DNA of 35,260 bases. Source: CAZHZT01 sp964537285. GTDB taxonomy: Bacteria > Bacteroidota > Bacteroidia > Chitinophagales > Saprospiraceae. Position 1 is the stretch's first letter. Each line of letters starts with the position of its first letter. The notes below the pieces were generated by a model that saw nothing but the letters and a program-made list of their open reading frames with translations, searched no databases and was not told the origin of the DNA. Where the stretch lies: contig CAZHZT010000056.1 in NCBI GenBank assembly GCA_964537285.1, positions 1-35,260 on the forward strand, written 5' to 3'. Below, piece by piece: positions 1 to 7,282 of the stretch. The position numbers were made by a program, and so were the translations under genes.

Positions 1-48
1 GGCTTATCATTTTGAAGTTCCATTTTTTCACAATTTATGTCAAAGAAC
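1..48 (-). repeat. Partial copy of the 110-bp boxA-like palindrome, cut by the window edge
   Basis: The sequence runs GGCTTATCATTTTGAAGTTC and ends ATGTCAAAGAAC. It is nearly identical to the reverse complement of the left arm of the full element at 8227-8336. The other arm and the loop should lie left of the window. It ends 17 bases before the nadE start codon, so it probably forms part of the nadE leader. Confidence 0.75.
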
Positions 49-65
49 TATAAAACTAAGGAATA

Positions 66-1703
66 ATGAAAATAGCAATTGCACAATTGAATTTCCACAT
101 AGGTAATTTTGCAGGGAATACTGAAAAAATGCTTAAAGCAGTTGACGAGGCCAAAAATAGTGGTGCTGACCTGGTCTGCTTTAGTGAGTTGGCTACTTGT
201 GGTTATCCTCCACGCGACTTTCTTGAGTTTGATGATTTTATTCGTTTAGCCAATGAATCCGTAGAAAAGTTAGCTCGTGCTGCTCAGGGAATTGCTGTAG
301 TTGTTGGTTCTCCAAGCAAAAACCCTGTTCTGGAAGGCAAAGATTTGTTCAATTCGGCTTTTTTCCTTGAAAATGGCGCAATAAAACATACCAGCCACAA
401 AGCTTTATTACCTACCTACGATATTTTTGATGAATACCGGTACTTTGAGCCTGCAAATACTTTTAAAACTGTTGCCTTTAAAGGGCGGCAAGTTGCACTA
501 ACGGTATGTGAAGATATCTGGAACATCGGGAATGAAAATCCCCTGTACACGATTTGCCCTATTGATGAATTGATGCCGCAAAGCCCGGATTTTATTCTTA
601 ATCTCTCGGCCTCTCCTTTTCATTACAACCAGGCAGCTCAAAGAAAACATATCCTTCGTTCTAATGTCGAGCGCTACAAGCTTCCGATGTTTTATGTGAA
701 TCATAGTGGAGCTCAGACGGAGTTGATCTTTGATGGCGGCTCAATAGTAATGTCTCCGGATGGTAAAGTTTTTGATGAATTGCCTTATTTCAAAGAAATT
801 GTAAAAACCTATGATCTTCAGGATGTGATTCGGGGCGGAAGCTCCAATGAACAATCCGTTCAAAAAATGGAGCTTATTCAGGATGCGATAGTATTGGGCA
901 TTAGAGATTACTTCAATAAATTAAACCTGAAACGTGCAATCATCGGTTTGTCTGGAGGGATTGATTCTGCGGTTACGGCTGTTTTGGCAGCTATGGCGCT
1001 AGGGCCTGAAAACGTGCGCCTTATTCTTATGCCATCGCAATACTCTTCCGATCATTCGGTCACGGATGCCAGAGCTTTAGCGGAGAACTTAGCTTGCCAG
1101 TACGATATTATCCCGATCGAAACTATTTATTCAGCCTATATGGATGTACTTAAGCCTCATTTTTGGGCAACGCCGTTCAATATTGCTGAAGAAAACATTC
1201 AAGCCCGTTCTCGCGGAATGTTGCTAATGGCCTTATCAAATAAGTTTGGAAATATTTTGCTCAATACTTCTAATAAAAGCGAGGTGGCGGTTGGTTATGG
1301 TACGCTTTACGGGGACATGTGCGGAGGGCTTTCCGTTTTAGGGGATGTGTATAAGACAGAGGTTTTCGAATTAGCTCACTTTATGAATCGAAGGGAAGCA
1401 ATAATTCCTGAAAATATTATTAACAAACCACCGTCGGCAGAATTACGCCCGGATCAGTTCGACACGGATAGCCTGCCTCAATATGAGATTTTGGATAAAA
1501 TTCTTTATCACTATATCGAAGAAAGGCTTGGTCCTCAGGAGGTTATTGATAAAGGCTATGATGAAAAGCTCGTTAAGCGAATTCTCCGGATGGTAAATAT
1601 AAATGAATTTAAACGTCACCAGATGGCGCCAGTTATCAGGGTGTCTTCTAAAGCTTTCGGCATGGGAAGGAGAATGCCTATCGTTGGGAAGTATTTGTCA
1701 TAA
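66..1703 (+). CDS. nadE: Glutamine-dependent NAD+ synthetase
   Basis: Converts nicotinic acid adenine dinucleotide to NAD+ in the cytosol, using ATP and ammonia released from glutamine; it is the last step of NAD biosynthesis. The 545 residues match the two-domain bacterial enzyme. An N-terminal nitrilase-type glutaminase occupies about residues 1-260 and shows the Glu41 (SELATCGYPPRD), Lys112 (HKALLPTYD) and Cys148 (TVCEDIW) triad. The C-terminal synthetase has the ATP-pyrophosphatase loop SGGIDS at 296-301 and the family motifs NTSNKSE and KTEVFELA. The ATG at 66 follows an A-rich AAGGAATA stretch that can serve as a ribosome binding site, and the glutaminase fold begins directly at residue 2. 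It appears to be a single-gene unit that ends in a hairpin at 1705. Confidence 0.97.
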   Translation: MKIAIAQLNFHIGNFAGNTEKMLKAVDEAKNSGADLVCFSELATCGYPPRDFLEFDDFIRLANESVEKLARAAQGIAVVVGSPSKNPVLEGKDLFNSAFFLENGAIKHTSHKALLPTYDIFDEYRYFEPANTFKTVAFKGRQVALTVCEDIWNIGNENPLYTICPIDELMPQSPDFILNLSASPFHYNQAAQRKHILRSNVERYKLPMFYVNHSGAQTELIFDGGSIVMSPDGKVFDELPYFKEIVKTYDLQDVIRGGSSNEQSVQKMELIQDAIVLGIRDYFNKLNLKRAIIGLSGGIDSAVTAVLAAMALGPENVRLILMPSQYSSDHSVTDARALAENLACQYDIIPIETIYSAYMDVLKPHFWATPFNIAEENIQARSRGMLLMALSNKFGNILLNTSNKSEVAVGYGTLYGDMCGGLSVLGDVYKTEVFELAHFMNRREAIIPENIINKPPSAELRPDQFDTDSLPQYEILDKILYHYIEERLGPQEVIDKGYDEKLVKRILRMVNINEFKRHQMAPVIRVSSKAFGMGRRMPIVGKYLS

Positions 1704-1704
1704 T

Positions 1705-1745
1705 AAACATGAGTCATTCCGAATTTTCGGAATGGCTCATGTTTT
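1705..1745 (+). terminator. Hairpin terminator of nadE, a copy of the AAACATGAGTCA repeat
   Basis: Starts one base after the nadE stop. AAACATGAGTCATTCCGAA pairs with TTCGGAATGGCTCATGTTT across a two-base loop, with one G-T wobble, and ends in TTTTG. Close relatives occur at 10223, 19426 and 19714, so this is a dispersed element used as a terminator. The U-run is short. Confidence 0.7.
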
Positions 1746-1768
1746 GTGAAAAATATATACATTTGTCT

Positions 1769-1848
1769 GTTAGTCAATACTCTATTTACTTTTTTATTGA
1801 TAAAAAAGTGGCAAAAAATCAAGGCTGTATTCAATTCTTAACGCTTTT
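1769..1848 (-). repeat. 80-bp inverted copy of the right part of the 19.5-kb repeat
   Basis: Matches the reverse complement of 19611-19690 without a length change, including the blocks AAAAAATCAAGGCTGTATTC and ACTTTTTTATTGATAAAAAA. It fills the gap between the convergent nadE and hydrolase genes. A short open frame here (minus strand, 1616-1834) is a by-product of the repeat. Confidence 0.75.
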
Positions 1849-1869
1849 GTCCCGAACTTAATTCGGGAC
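1849..1869. terminator. Small hairpin GTCCCGAA/TTCGGGAC between convergent genes
   Basis: An 8-bp perfect stem with a CTTAA loop, 15 bases from the 3' end of the hydrolase gene. It has no clear U-run on either side, so a terminator role is only a guess. The same GTCCCGAA..TTCGGGAC hairpin occurs inside the element at 9361-9545. Confidence 0.35.
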
Positions 1870-1883
1870 AGCCTCATGCTTCA

Positions 1884-2708
1884 TTATGACAAATTCGGAG
1901 GAATAGTTAATACCTTTTCAATTATTTTAGCTGTTTCTGCCTTCACAATATGGTGATTTCCGCTGATTATGATCATCTCACCATCTTTTAATTTTCCTGT
2001 AAAGGTTTTCCCTTTTTCTGAAGAAACAACTTTATCAAGATCTCCATAGATTAAAGTGGTTTTTACATTGTGCTTATTGAGCCAATCAATCGTTAGGGTT
2101 TCATCTACGTCAAAACGGGCTGTATTCACTCCCCAAAACAGCAACCTTCGGTATCTGCCCGGGAAAACCATTTGTCTTTCCAGGAACAACTGATCGCTGC
2201 GGCGGATTATTTTCGCATGTCTTAGGAGTTGCGCTATTTTTTTGGTTGCCTTTGGTTTGTTTAGCAACTTAACCAATCGTTTTTTTAAGAAGAAGGGAAG
2301 TTTTTCCCATAATTGAGATCCCGGGGTATAGAGTCCATCCGGAGCTAGTAGAAAACAATATTTGATTGGAAATTTTAAGTGAGGTAACATAGAAAGTACC
2401 AATCTTCCGCCCATGCTGTATCCTAAAAACCCATCTAAAGGAGATTGATTATGGATATTTACTTTATTGATTATTTTTAATAAATGATCAACTTTGAAGT
2501 CTGCGTCATTCCATTTAGTCTCTCCGTGCATGGGAAGGTCCACTGCATAGATCTGTACTTTGGTCTCTAATAAAGGGAACAGCCGATGGAAATAATCAGC
2601 AGCATTGCCGTACCCTGGCAGGGCGAGTAGTTTAACTGGGCCGCTCCCAAAACAAACGATGCTGATTTTATTCTTTTCGATATCAATAGTAAAGCGAGTA
2701 TGACTCAA
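1884..2708 (-). CDS. Alpha/beta-fold hydrolase
   Basis: A 274-residue single-domain alpha/beta hydrolase, predicted to be soluble. Visible are the oxyanion-side motif LPGYG (30-34), the nucleophile elbow GYSMGG with Ser98, a likely acid in YGDLDKVV near 225, and a likely catalytic His in SGNHHIV near 252. The arrangement is like MenH or the BioH-type esterases, but nothing fixes the substrate. It carries no signal peptide. The ATG at 2708 leads straight into the first strand. It is divergent from the DUF547 gene and convergent with nadE, so it is probably transcribed alone. The substrate is unknown; an ester, thioester or small lipid is possible. Confidence 0.85.
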   Translation of the reverse strand: MSHTRFTIDIEKNKISIVCFGSGPVKLLALPGYGNAADYFHRLFPLLETKVQIYAVDLPMHGETKWNDADFKVDHLLKIINKVNIHNQSPLDGFLGYSMGGRLVLSMLPHLKFPIKYCFLLAPDGLYTPGSQLWEKLPFFLKKRLVKLLNKPKATKKIAQLLRHAKIIRRSDQLFLERQMVFPGRYRRLLFWGVNTARFDVDETLTIDWLNKHNVKTTLIYGDLDKVVSSEKGKTFTGKLKDGEMIIISGNHHIVKAETAKIIEKVLTIPPNLS

Positions 2709-2790
2709 ATTGTCGTTATTTTAATATCAACTTAAGTTATAGATACCATCAAAAAACATCTACATTGGAGCCAATGTTCCAATAAAAACG

Positions 2791-2886
2791 CCGCAATTCT
2801 CGCTTTCTTATGAGTGGAGCGACAGGGCCATTTTTGCGAAGCAAAATGGCCCTGTCGCTCCACTCATAAGAAAGCGAGAATTGCGG
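2791..2886. repeat. 96-nt near-perfect hairpin (GCGAAGC family, copy 1)
   Basis: CCGCAATTCTCGCTTTCTTA at the left end is matched exactly by its reverse complement at the right end, and the pairing continues to a GAA loop in TTTTTGCGAAGCAAAA. One unpaired T is the only defect in about 44 bp of stem. It lies between divergent genes and ends 16 bases before the DUF547 start codon, so it must be in, or next to, both promoters. Relatives are at 8038-8204 and 14914-15037. Confidence 0.9.
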
Positions 2887-2902
2887 ATAAAAACGAAGGT
2901 AT

Positions 2903-3652
2903 ATGCTATTAAGAATTTTAATAATAGTAAGTATATTTTTATTCGGATGTAATGTTGTGGAATTTCGTTCAGATTCCAAGCCAATTAGCCATCAGTTGTG
3001 GGATCAATTGCTCGGAGAACATGTTTCTCCTTCGGGGGCAGTTGATTATAAAGGGTTTATTCGAGACAGTTCGAGGCTTAATCGATATATTTCTTTACTC
3101 CGGGAAAGTCACCCCAATGAACAGAACTGGAGTGAAGCAGAGCGAAAAGCGTATTGGATAAATGCCTATAATGCCTTTACCGTAAAGCTCATTCTCAATC
3201 ATTATCCGCTGGAAAGTATTAAGAATATTAAAAACGGGATTCCTTTTGTAAACTCCGTTTGGGATATAAAATTCATCAATATTGAAGGGCGGGTTTATGA
3301 TTTAAACAATCTGGAGCATGGGATTCTTAGAAAAGAATTTGACGATCCTAGGGTACATTTTGCCTTGAACTGTGCGTCAAAATCTTGTCCAAAACTATTG
3401 AATGAAGCATATACGGCTGAAAAGCTAGACGCTCAGCTTGATTTGCAGGGAAAAGCCTTTTTAGGAGATTCATCAAAGAACCTAATTGGAACGGATCGTA
3501 TTCAAATTTCCCGGATTTTTTATTGGTACAAAGGAGATTTTGTGCATTCGGAGCAATCTCTAGTAGATTTTTTGAATAAATTTTCAGCGAAAAAGATTCA
3601 ACGGGATGCGAAAATTGACTATTTGCCTTATAATTGGAATCTGAACGAATAG
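2903..3652 (+). CDS. DUF547 family lipoprotein
   Basis: A 249-residue exported lipoprotein of unknown function. The N-terminus is a lipoprotein signal with lipobox LFGC and Cys16 as the expected lipidation site. The mature part is one DUF547 domain, recognised by AYWINAYNAFTVKLILNHYP, by DPRVHFALNCASKSCPKL with its conserved cysteines, and by a C-terminal ISRIFYWYKGDF-like segment. DUF547 proteins have been compared with cysteine-peptidase folds, but no activity is established. The start codon at 2903 has a GAAGG ribosome binding site directly downstream of the long hairpin at 2791-2886. The 31-residue lipoprotein gene begins 29 bases after its stop and may share the transcript. Confidence 0.88.
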   Translation: MLLRILIIVSIFLFGCNVVEFRSDSKPISHQLWDQLLGEHVSPSGAVDYKGFIRDSSRLNRYISLLRESHPNEQNWSEAERKAYWINAYNAFTVKLILNHYPLESIKNIKNGIPFVNSVWDIKFINIEGRVYDLNNLEHGILRKEFDDPRVHFALNCASKSCPKLLNEAYTAEKLDAQLDLQGKAFLGDSSKNLIGTDRIQISRIFYWYKGDFVHSEQSLVDFLNKFSAKKIQRDAKIDYLPYNWNLNE

Positions 3653-3681
3653 AGTCTTATAGAACAAAACCCTAGAATGGA

Positions 3682-3777
3682 ATGAGTTATCGCCTTATTA
3701 AAATCATCATTTTGATCATCATAGTTGTGAGCCTGCTAGGTTGTGCTGCTAGTAGATGTGGTTGTCCTCAATATTAG
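3682..3777 (+). CDS. 31-residue predicted lipoprotein with a Cys-rich tail
   Basis: An ATG-to-TAG frame encodes a positively charged start (MSYRLIK), an Ile/Val-rich hydrophobic core, and the lipobox SLLGC with Cys21. The mature peptide would be only 11 residues, beginning CAAS and ending CGCPQY (Cys26 and Cys28). The reading frame stops exactly where a strong terminator hairpin begins, which supports a real gene. Its likely ribosome binding site, AGAATGGA, is weak. It lies 29 bases behind the DUF547 lipoprotein. Very short lipoproteins with a CGCP-like tail occur in Bacteroidota, but I cannot name a family. The alternative is chance coding of a hydrophobic AT-rich stretch. Confidence 0.6.
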   Translation: MSYRLIKIIILIIIVVSLLGCAASRCGCPQY

Positions 3778-3816
3778 ACTTGTTCTGCAGCAGCTACAGA
3801 ACAAGTCTATTTTTTT
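3775..3816 (+). terminator. Rho-independent terminator after the 31-residue lipoprotein
   Basis: TAGACTTGTTCTG pairs perfectly with CAGAACAAGTCTA around a nine-base loop, followed by seven Ts. The stem begins in the TAG stop codon of the lipoprotein. The AGACTTGTTCT arm recurs in the hairpin at 7883-7922 and as a half copy near 5663. Confidence 0.85.
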
Positions 3817-3842
3817 AAGTTCCACACAATTTGTCAAAGAAC
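3817..3842 (-). repeat. Solo arm of the boxA-like palindrome
   Basis: AAGTTCCACACAATTTGTCA followed by AAGAAC is the right arm of the 110-bp element with no partner nearby. It lies at the 3' end of the RNase G gene, directly after the T-run of the lipoprotein terminator. It may be the relic of a deleted copy. Confidence 0.7.
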
Positions 3843-3848
3843 GATTTT

Positions 3849-5462
3849 TTATTCAATTTCTTCGTAAATATTTTCGGAACTGGGGACGACGTTTTGTTTC
3901 ATACGGATTTCATCGTCATTATCGTCGAAGAAACGATATTCGGTAAGATGATAATCTGTATTTGCCTTGATGTAGATCCATTTGAAATATTCGCGGAACC
4001 ATTTGAATTGAAAGCTTTTGGGCCAGCCTTTTTTCAAAAAAGCTTTTACGAATGGATGTACGATCAAGGTGATTCGAGATTTTATGCGCGACTGCATGAT
4101 GAACTCCAAGTCCCTTTCAATTTCATCGGTAAGGAGGATAGAGGCGTTTATTTTACCTGTTCCCATACAAGTAGGGCAGACTTCCGTGGTGTTAATTTTC
4201 ACTTCGGGCCTCACCCGTTGGCGAGTTATCTGCATCAAGCCAAACTTGCTTAGGGGAAGGATGGTATGTTGAGCGCGATCTTTTCTCATGAATTCGCGCA
4301 TAGATTTATAGAGCTGTTTTTTGTGCTCTGCGGATTTCATATCGATGTAATCGACGATAATAATGCCTCCAATATCCCTCAGCCGAAGTTGTCTGGCGAT
4401 TTCTTCTGCGGCTTCCAGGTTTACGGCAAGAACGGTATCCGCCTGATCACCACTAACATTTTTATGGCCGCTATTAACATCGATAACGTGCATGGCTTCG
4501 GTGTGTTCAATCACAAGGTATGCGCCACTTGCCATGGTAGCGGTTTTGCCGAAGGAAGATTTTATTTGCTTGCTAACGCTGTAGGCATCAAAGACCGGTC
4601 GGTTACTTTTATGGAGCTTGAGAATATTGGTTTGTTCGGGAGAAATATTAGCTAAGAAGTCCCGGATATTAAGGTGGAGGTTTTTTTCATTGACCACTAT
4701 CCTGTTGAAGGAATCGTTCAGTATATCTCTTAATATGCTGGAGGTTTTATCGAGTTCGCTTAATAATTTCTTGGGAGGTTTGGATTTAAAGAGGTTAGAG
4801 TGTACTTCTTCCCATTTTTTTAGCATCAGGGACAATTCCTCGTGAAGGTCGGCCACTTTTTTTCCTTCGGCAGCTGTACGAACGATGAGACCAAAGTTTT
4901 TGGGTCGTATACTTTCGGTGAGAATTTTCAGGCGTTTACGTTCTTCTGCATTCGAGATTTTTTTCGATACGGCTACCACATTCGAAAAGGGAGTAAGAAC
5001 GAGGTATCTACCAGGGACGGTGATTTCGCAACTCAATCGGGGCCCTTTTGTAGAGATAGGTTCTTTGAGTACCTGAACGAGTATAGGCATCTTCTTTTCG
5101 AGTACCTGATCGATCCGACCTGTTTTGACTATTTCAGGTTCGAAGGTAAAATGATCCAGATTAGGCGCATTGTGCTTGCCCGACATGGATTGCTCTGTAA
5201 ATTTGAGCAAGGATCTCAGTTTAGGACCCAAGTCGGTATAATGTAGAAATGCATCTCTTTTATGGCCAATATCCACGAAAGCAGCATTTAATCCCGGCAT
5301 TAATCTACGGATTCTACCGAGAAAGATATCTCCAACGGTGAAGTTATTATTGGTTTTTTGATGATGGAGCTCAACTAGTTTATTATTTTCTAGCAGAGCT
5401 ATTTCAACTTCTGTTGGAGTCGAGTTAATGATTAATTCCTTTTCCACAGTTTCTTCTCCCAT
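3849..5462 (-). CDS. rng: Ribonuclease G (RNase E/G family)
   Basis: A 537-residue endoribonuclease for rRNA maturation and mRNA turnover, somewhat longer than E. coli RNase G (489) and lacking an RNase E scaffold tail. An S1-like RNA-binding region spans about residues 40-130 (VGDIFLGRIRRLMPGLNAAF). The catalytic core holds the magnesium-binding aspartates in HVIDVNSG (Asp328) and IIIVDYIDM (Asp371/374). The zinc-link cysteines are in CPTCMGTG (Cys429, Cys432). The ATG at 5462 precedes the normal N-terminal strand TEVEIALLENNKLVEL. About 0.8 kb of repeat-rich non-coding DNA lies upstream, so it is probably transcribed alone. Several long plus-strand frames in this region are antisense shadows. 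Confidence 0.95.
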   Translation of the reverse strand: MGEETVEKELIINSTPTEVEIALLENNKLVELHHQKTNNNFTVGDIFLGRIRRLMPGLNAAFVDIGHKRDAFLHYTDLGPKLRSLLKFTEQSMSGKHNAPNLDHFTFEPEIVKTGRIDQVLEKKMPILVQVLKEPISTKGPRLSCEITVPGRYLVLTPFSNVVAVSKKISNAEERKRLKILTESIRPKNFGLIVRTAAEGKKVADLHEELSLMLKKWEEVHSNLFKSKPPKKLLSELDKTSSILRDILNDSFNRIVVNEKNLHLNIRDFLANISPEQTNILKLHKSNRPVFDAYSVSKQIKSSFGKTATMASGAYLVIEHTEAMHVIDVNSGHKNVSGDQADTVLAVNLEAAEEIARQLRLRDIGGIIIVDYIDMKSAEHKKQLYKSMREFMRKDRAQHTILPLSKFGLMQITRQRVRPEVKINTTEVCPTCMGTGKINASILLTDEIERDLEFIMQSRIKSRITLIVHPFVKAFLKKGWPKSFQFKWFREYFKWIYIKANTDYHLTEYRFFDDNDDEIRMKQNVVPSSENIYEEIE

Positions 5463-5775
5463 TTTGTAAACTGGCGTACCCTATTATAAAGGTGTTAGCT
5501 TAACGAAAAATAACCTTTACTAAAAAAGGTGGATAGATATATAATTGCACGACAGTTTTAAAGCAGGGATTATAACATAATAAAGATAAGTTAAGCTATT
5601 AGGGTTAAAAGTTTGCTACAACATTTACACTAATCATAATTAAGCTGAGATAATCCCTTTTCTACAGAACAAGTCTATTGATTTTGTAGCTACGAATTCT
5701 AAGTCCTTTTTTTAGCACAACGTTGAGAACTGATCTAGTGCGTTTAAATCCTTGCTCTTATCTAAAAAATAGCAT

Positions 5776-5937
5776 AAGTAGTTCACGGAATTAAACTACA
5801 TAACCATATGATGCTCTTTTGCGCTGACTCTGCGTTGCTCAAAGCCTTGCTTAACAAGGGCTAAGCGCGGTTCTCGCGCCTTGATTCAGCACAAAATAGC
5901 TATCATCTGTTTGGTAGCCCAATTCCGTGAACTACTT
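5776..5937. repeat. 162-bp element with AAGTAGTTCACGGAATT inverted ends
   Basis: Perfect 17-bp inverted ends at 5776-5792 and 5921-5937 flank about 130 bp with further internal pairing (GCTGA..TCAGC, GCGC-rich arms). A shorter copy with the same ends and the same right-inner sequence (TATCATCTGTTTGGTAGCCC) is at 21235-21292. It has no coding capacity and looks MITE-like. Confidence 0.8.
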
Positions 5938-6061
5938 AAGAGGAGCGTTATAACGTTCCTCTTAAAGGATGTAGATAGGAGTTAGCTGAAAACACCAAAA
6001 TCTTTACCTTGATAGACTTTATTTTGAAATATTTGTTATTTGTTATGGAAAAAAAGAAGTC

Positions 6062-6142
6062 TTTGGGTTCCACTCTGCGTCTTGTCCTCGCCTTAATAGC
6101 TCAGGCTATCAGGCCGCGGCCACTCCCAGGTTGGAACCAAAA
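6062..6142. repeat. 81-bp inverted repeat with TTTGGGTTCCA / TGGAACCAAAA ends
   Basis: The ends pair imperfectly and weaker pairing extends outward (AAAAAGAAG with CTTCCTTTT). The interior contains ATAGCTCAGGCTAT and GGCCGCGGCC. A 42-codon open frame runs through it from 6045 to 6173 but has no independent support. Confidence 0.5.
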
Positions 6143-6276
6143 TCCTTCCTTTTCTCTCATAAAACTATTTTAGAATAAAGTCTAATAAAAGCATACGGAA
6201 GTTTATCTTCCGGAATAAAATATTGATCTTTTCGGGGCTTTTATTCTACCCTTAAGCTAGGGTACACCAAAAAAAA

Positions 6277-6372
6277 TTATCTATTCTTTTTCTTATGACG
6301 ATTCTTGCGAAGTCTTTTCTTTCTTTTATGCGTCGCTATCTTATGTCTTTTGCGCTTTTTTCCACAAGGCAT
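6277..6372 (-). CDS. AURKAIP1/COX24-domain mini ribosomal-type protein
   Basis: A 31-residue, extremely basic protein starting MPCGKKRKRHKIATHKRKKR and ending in an RKNRHKKKNR-like tail, with about two thirds Lys/Arg/His. This pattern is that of the small Bacteroidota proteins matched to the AURKAIP1/COX24 C-terminal domain, related to the mitochondrial small-subunit protein mS38. By analogy it probably binds the small ribosomal subunit RNA. It lies 64 bases downstream of the HU-TPR pair on the same strand and may be read through from it or have its own promoter. It is too short for usual gene finders. The start is fixed by the conserved MPCGKK opening. Confidence 0.85.
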   Translation of the reverse strand: MPCGKKRKRHKIATHKRKKRLRKNRHKKKNR

Positions 6373-6436
6373 AATTTACACTAATTTAATTAATTAAAAA
6401 ACATTTATTATTGAATCAGTAAAATTAACAAAAAAT

Positions 6437-7282
6437 TTACTCTAAAGATCGAATTTTTTGACATTTTTCGTTCCACTTATTCGCTTCTTGCATATTGCCG
6501 ACCATATTGTGAGCTTGTACCAGCATACAGGTGGCCTGTAAATTCTCCGAATCTAATTCGAGAACCTGGTTGAAACGCTCAACGGCCTTTTCCCCCTGTC
6601 CTGTCATCAGGGCCAATCTTCCGAGTTGATTCAGTACTGCAGTATTTTCGGGATATTTTTCATTAAGCCTTCTAAGCATAAGGATCCCTTTCATTGGTTC
6701 TTGTTCAAGAGGCAGAGAAACGTAAGTAAGAGCCAGGTTAATTTTGTGATTCACTTCTGCCGGATTCAAAGAGACTGCTTTTTCCAGTGTCAGAACGGCT
6801 TTGTCTCTGCAAAAGCGTTTAATTTTATCCTGCTCTGCCTGTTGAATACAGAGATTAAACGTAGTACCTGCTATTCCCCAGGCTTCAGAAGTACCTTCAA
6901 TATTTGCCACTTGTTCTGCATAAATACCAGCAACTTCAGGATGGCCGAGGTTAAACCAAAGGCTGGAGATATTCTTTAGGGCATCAATTTCGACTGAATC
7001 ATTCTCGGCCTTTTCCAAGATGGTTTCTAGTCTCAGCAGTTCACTTCTTCCGTTAGAAGAAACTTGTGCAGTAGCTTCTTGAATGACCGTTTTATCATCG
7101 GTAACTACTGCAGAAAGAGCTCTTTTTTTAGTGACTTCGGGGGCTGTTGGAGGTTTGTTGCTGAAAACAAAGAACAACAAACAGAACAGCAAAAAAGATA
7201 AAAGCAATAATACAATTTGAGCTTTAGATGCAAATAAAGGCCTGTTATTCTGTTTCTCCGTCATCTGAAATGGATGTAACAT
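6437..7282 (-). CDS. Membrane-anchored TPR protein
   Basis: A 281-residue protein with one N-terminal membrane segment (IVLLLLSFLLFCLLFFVF, about 24-41) and a probable periplasmic remainder. From about residue 75 to the end it consists of helical tetratricopeptide-like repeats, for example AVLNQLGRLALMTGQGEKAV and the following helix pair. TPRs mediate protein contacts; no partner is evident. The ATG at 7282 is preceded by AAAGGAAAA, a better ribosome binding site than that of the in-frame ATG at 7264. The start lies inside the HU gene, giving an overlap of 38 bases and probable translational coupling. HU followed by a TPR gene fits the gene order expected in Bacteroidota. Confidence 0.75.
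   Translation of the reverse strand: MLHPFQMTEKQNNRPLFASKAQIVLLLLSFLLFCLLFFVFSNKPPTAPEVTKKRALSAVVTDDKTVIQEATAQVSSNGRSELLRLETILEKAENDSVEIDALKNISSLWFNLGHPEVAGIYAEQVANIEGTSEAWGIAGTTFNLCIQQAEQDKIKRFCRDKAVLTLEKAVSLNPAEVNHKINLALTYVSLPLEQEPMKGILMLRRLNEKYPENTAVLNQLGRLALMTGQGEKAVERFNQVLELDSENLQATCMLVQAHNMVGNMQEANKWNEKCQKIRSLE

Larger units (their letters stand above)
5463..6276. other. 0.8-kb intergenic region rich in inverted repeats
   Basis: Lies upstream of rng and downstream of the COX24-like gene, both on the minus strand. It holds a half copy of the AGACTTGTTCT hairpin near 5663, the AAGTAGTTCACGGAATT element (5776-5937), an inverted repeat at 6062-6142, and small hairpins at 6196-6212 and 6247-6264. 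I recognise no gene in it. A rng promoter should lie in the part nearest 5463, but I see no consensus -7 motif. Confidence 0.6.

Noticed and set aside
1616..1834. 72-codon minus-strand frame
   Set aside because: Covers the nadE 3' end, the terminator hairpin and the 80-bp repeat; no independent support.
3831..5246. Several long plus-strand frames
   Set aside because: Antisense to rng, which has complete family motifs in the other strand.
6095..6142. tRNA-like pieces (TAGCTCAG, GGTTGGAACC)
   Set aside because: No acceptor stem, anticodon arm or cloverleaf can be formed; they are parts of an inverted repeat.
6045..6173. 42-codon frame starting MEKKKSLGS
   Set aside because: Overlaps the inverted repeat at 6062-6142, has no clear ribosome binding site, and its composition follows the repeat. 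Not excluded, but unsupported.
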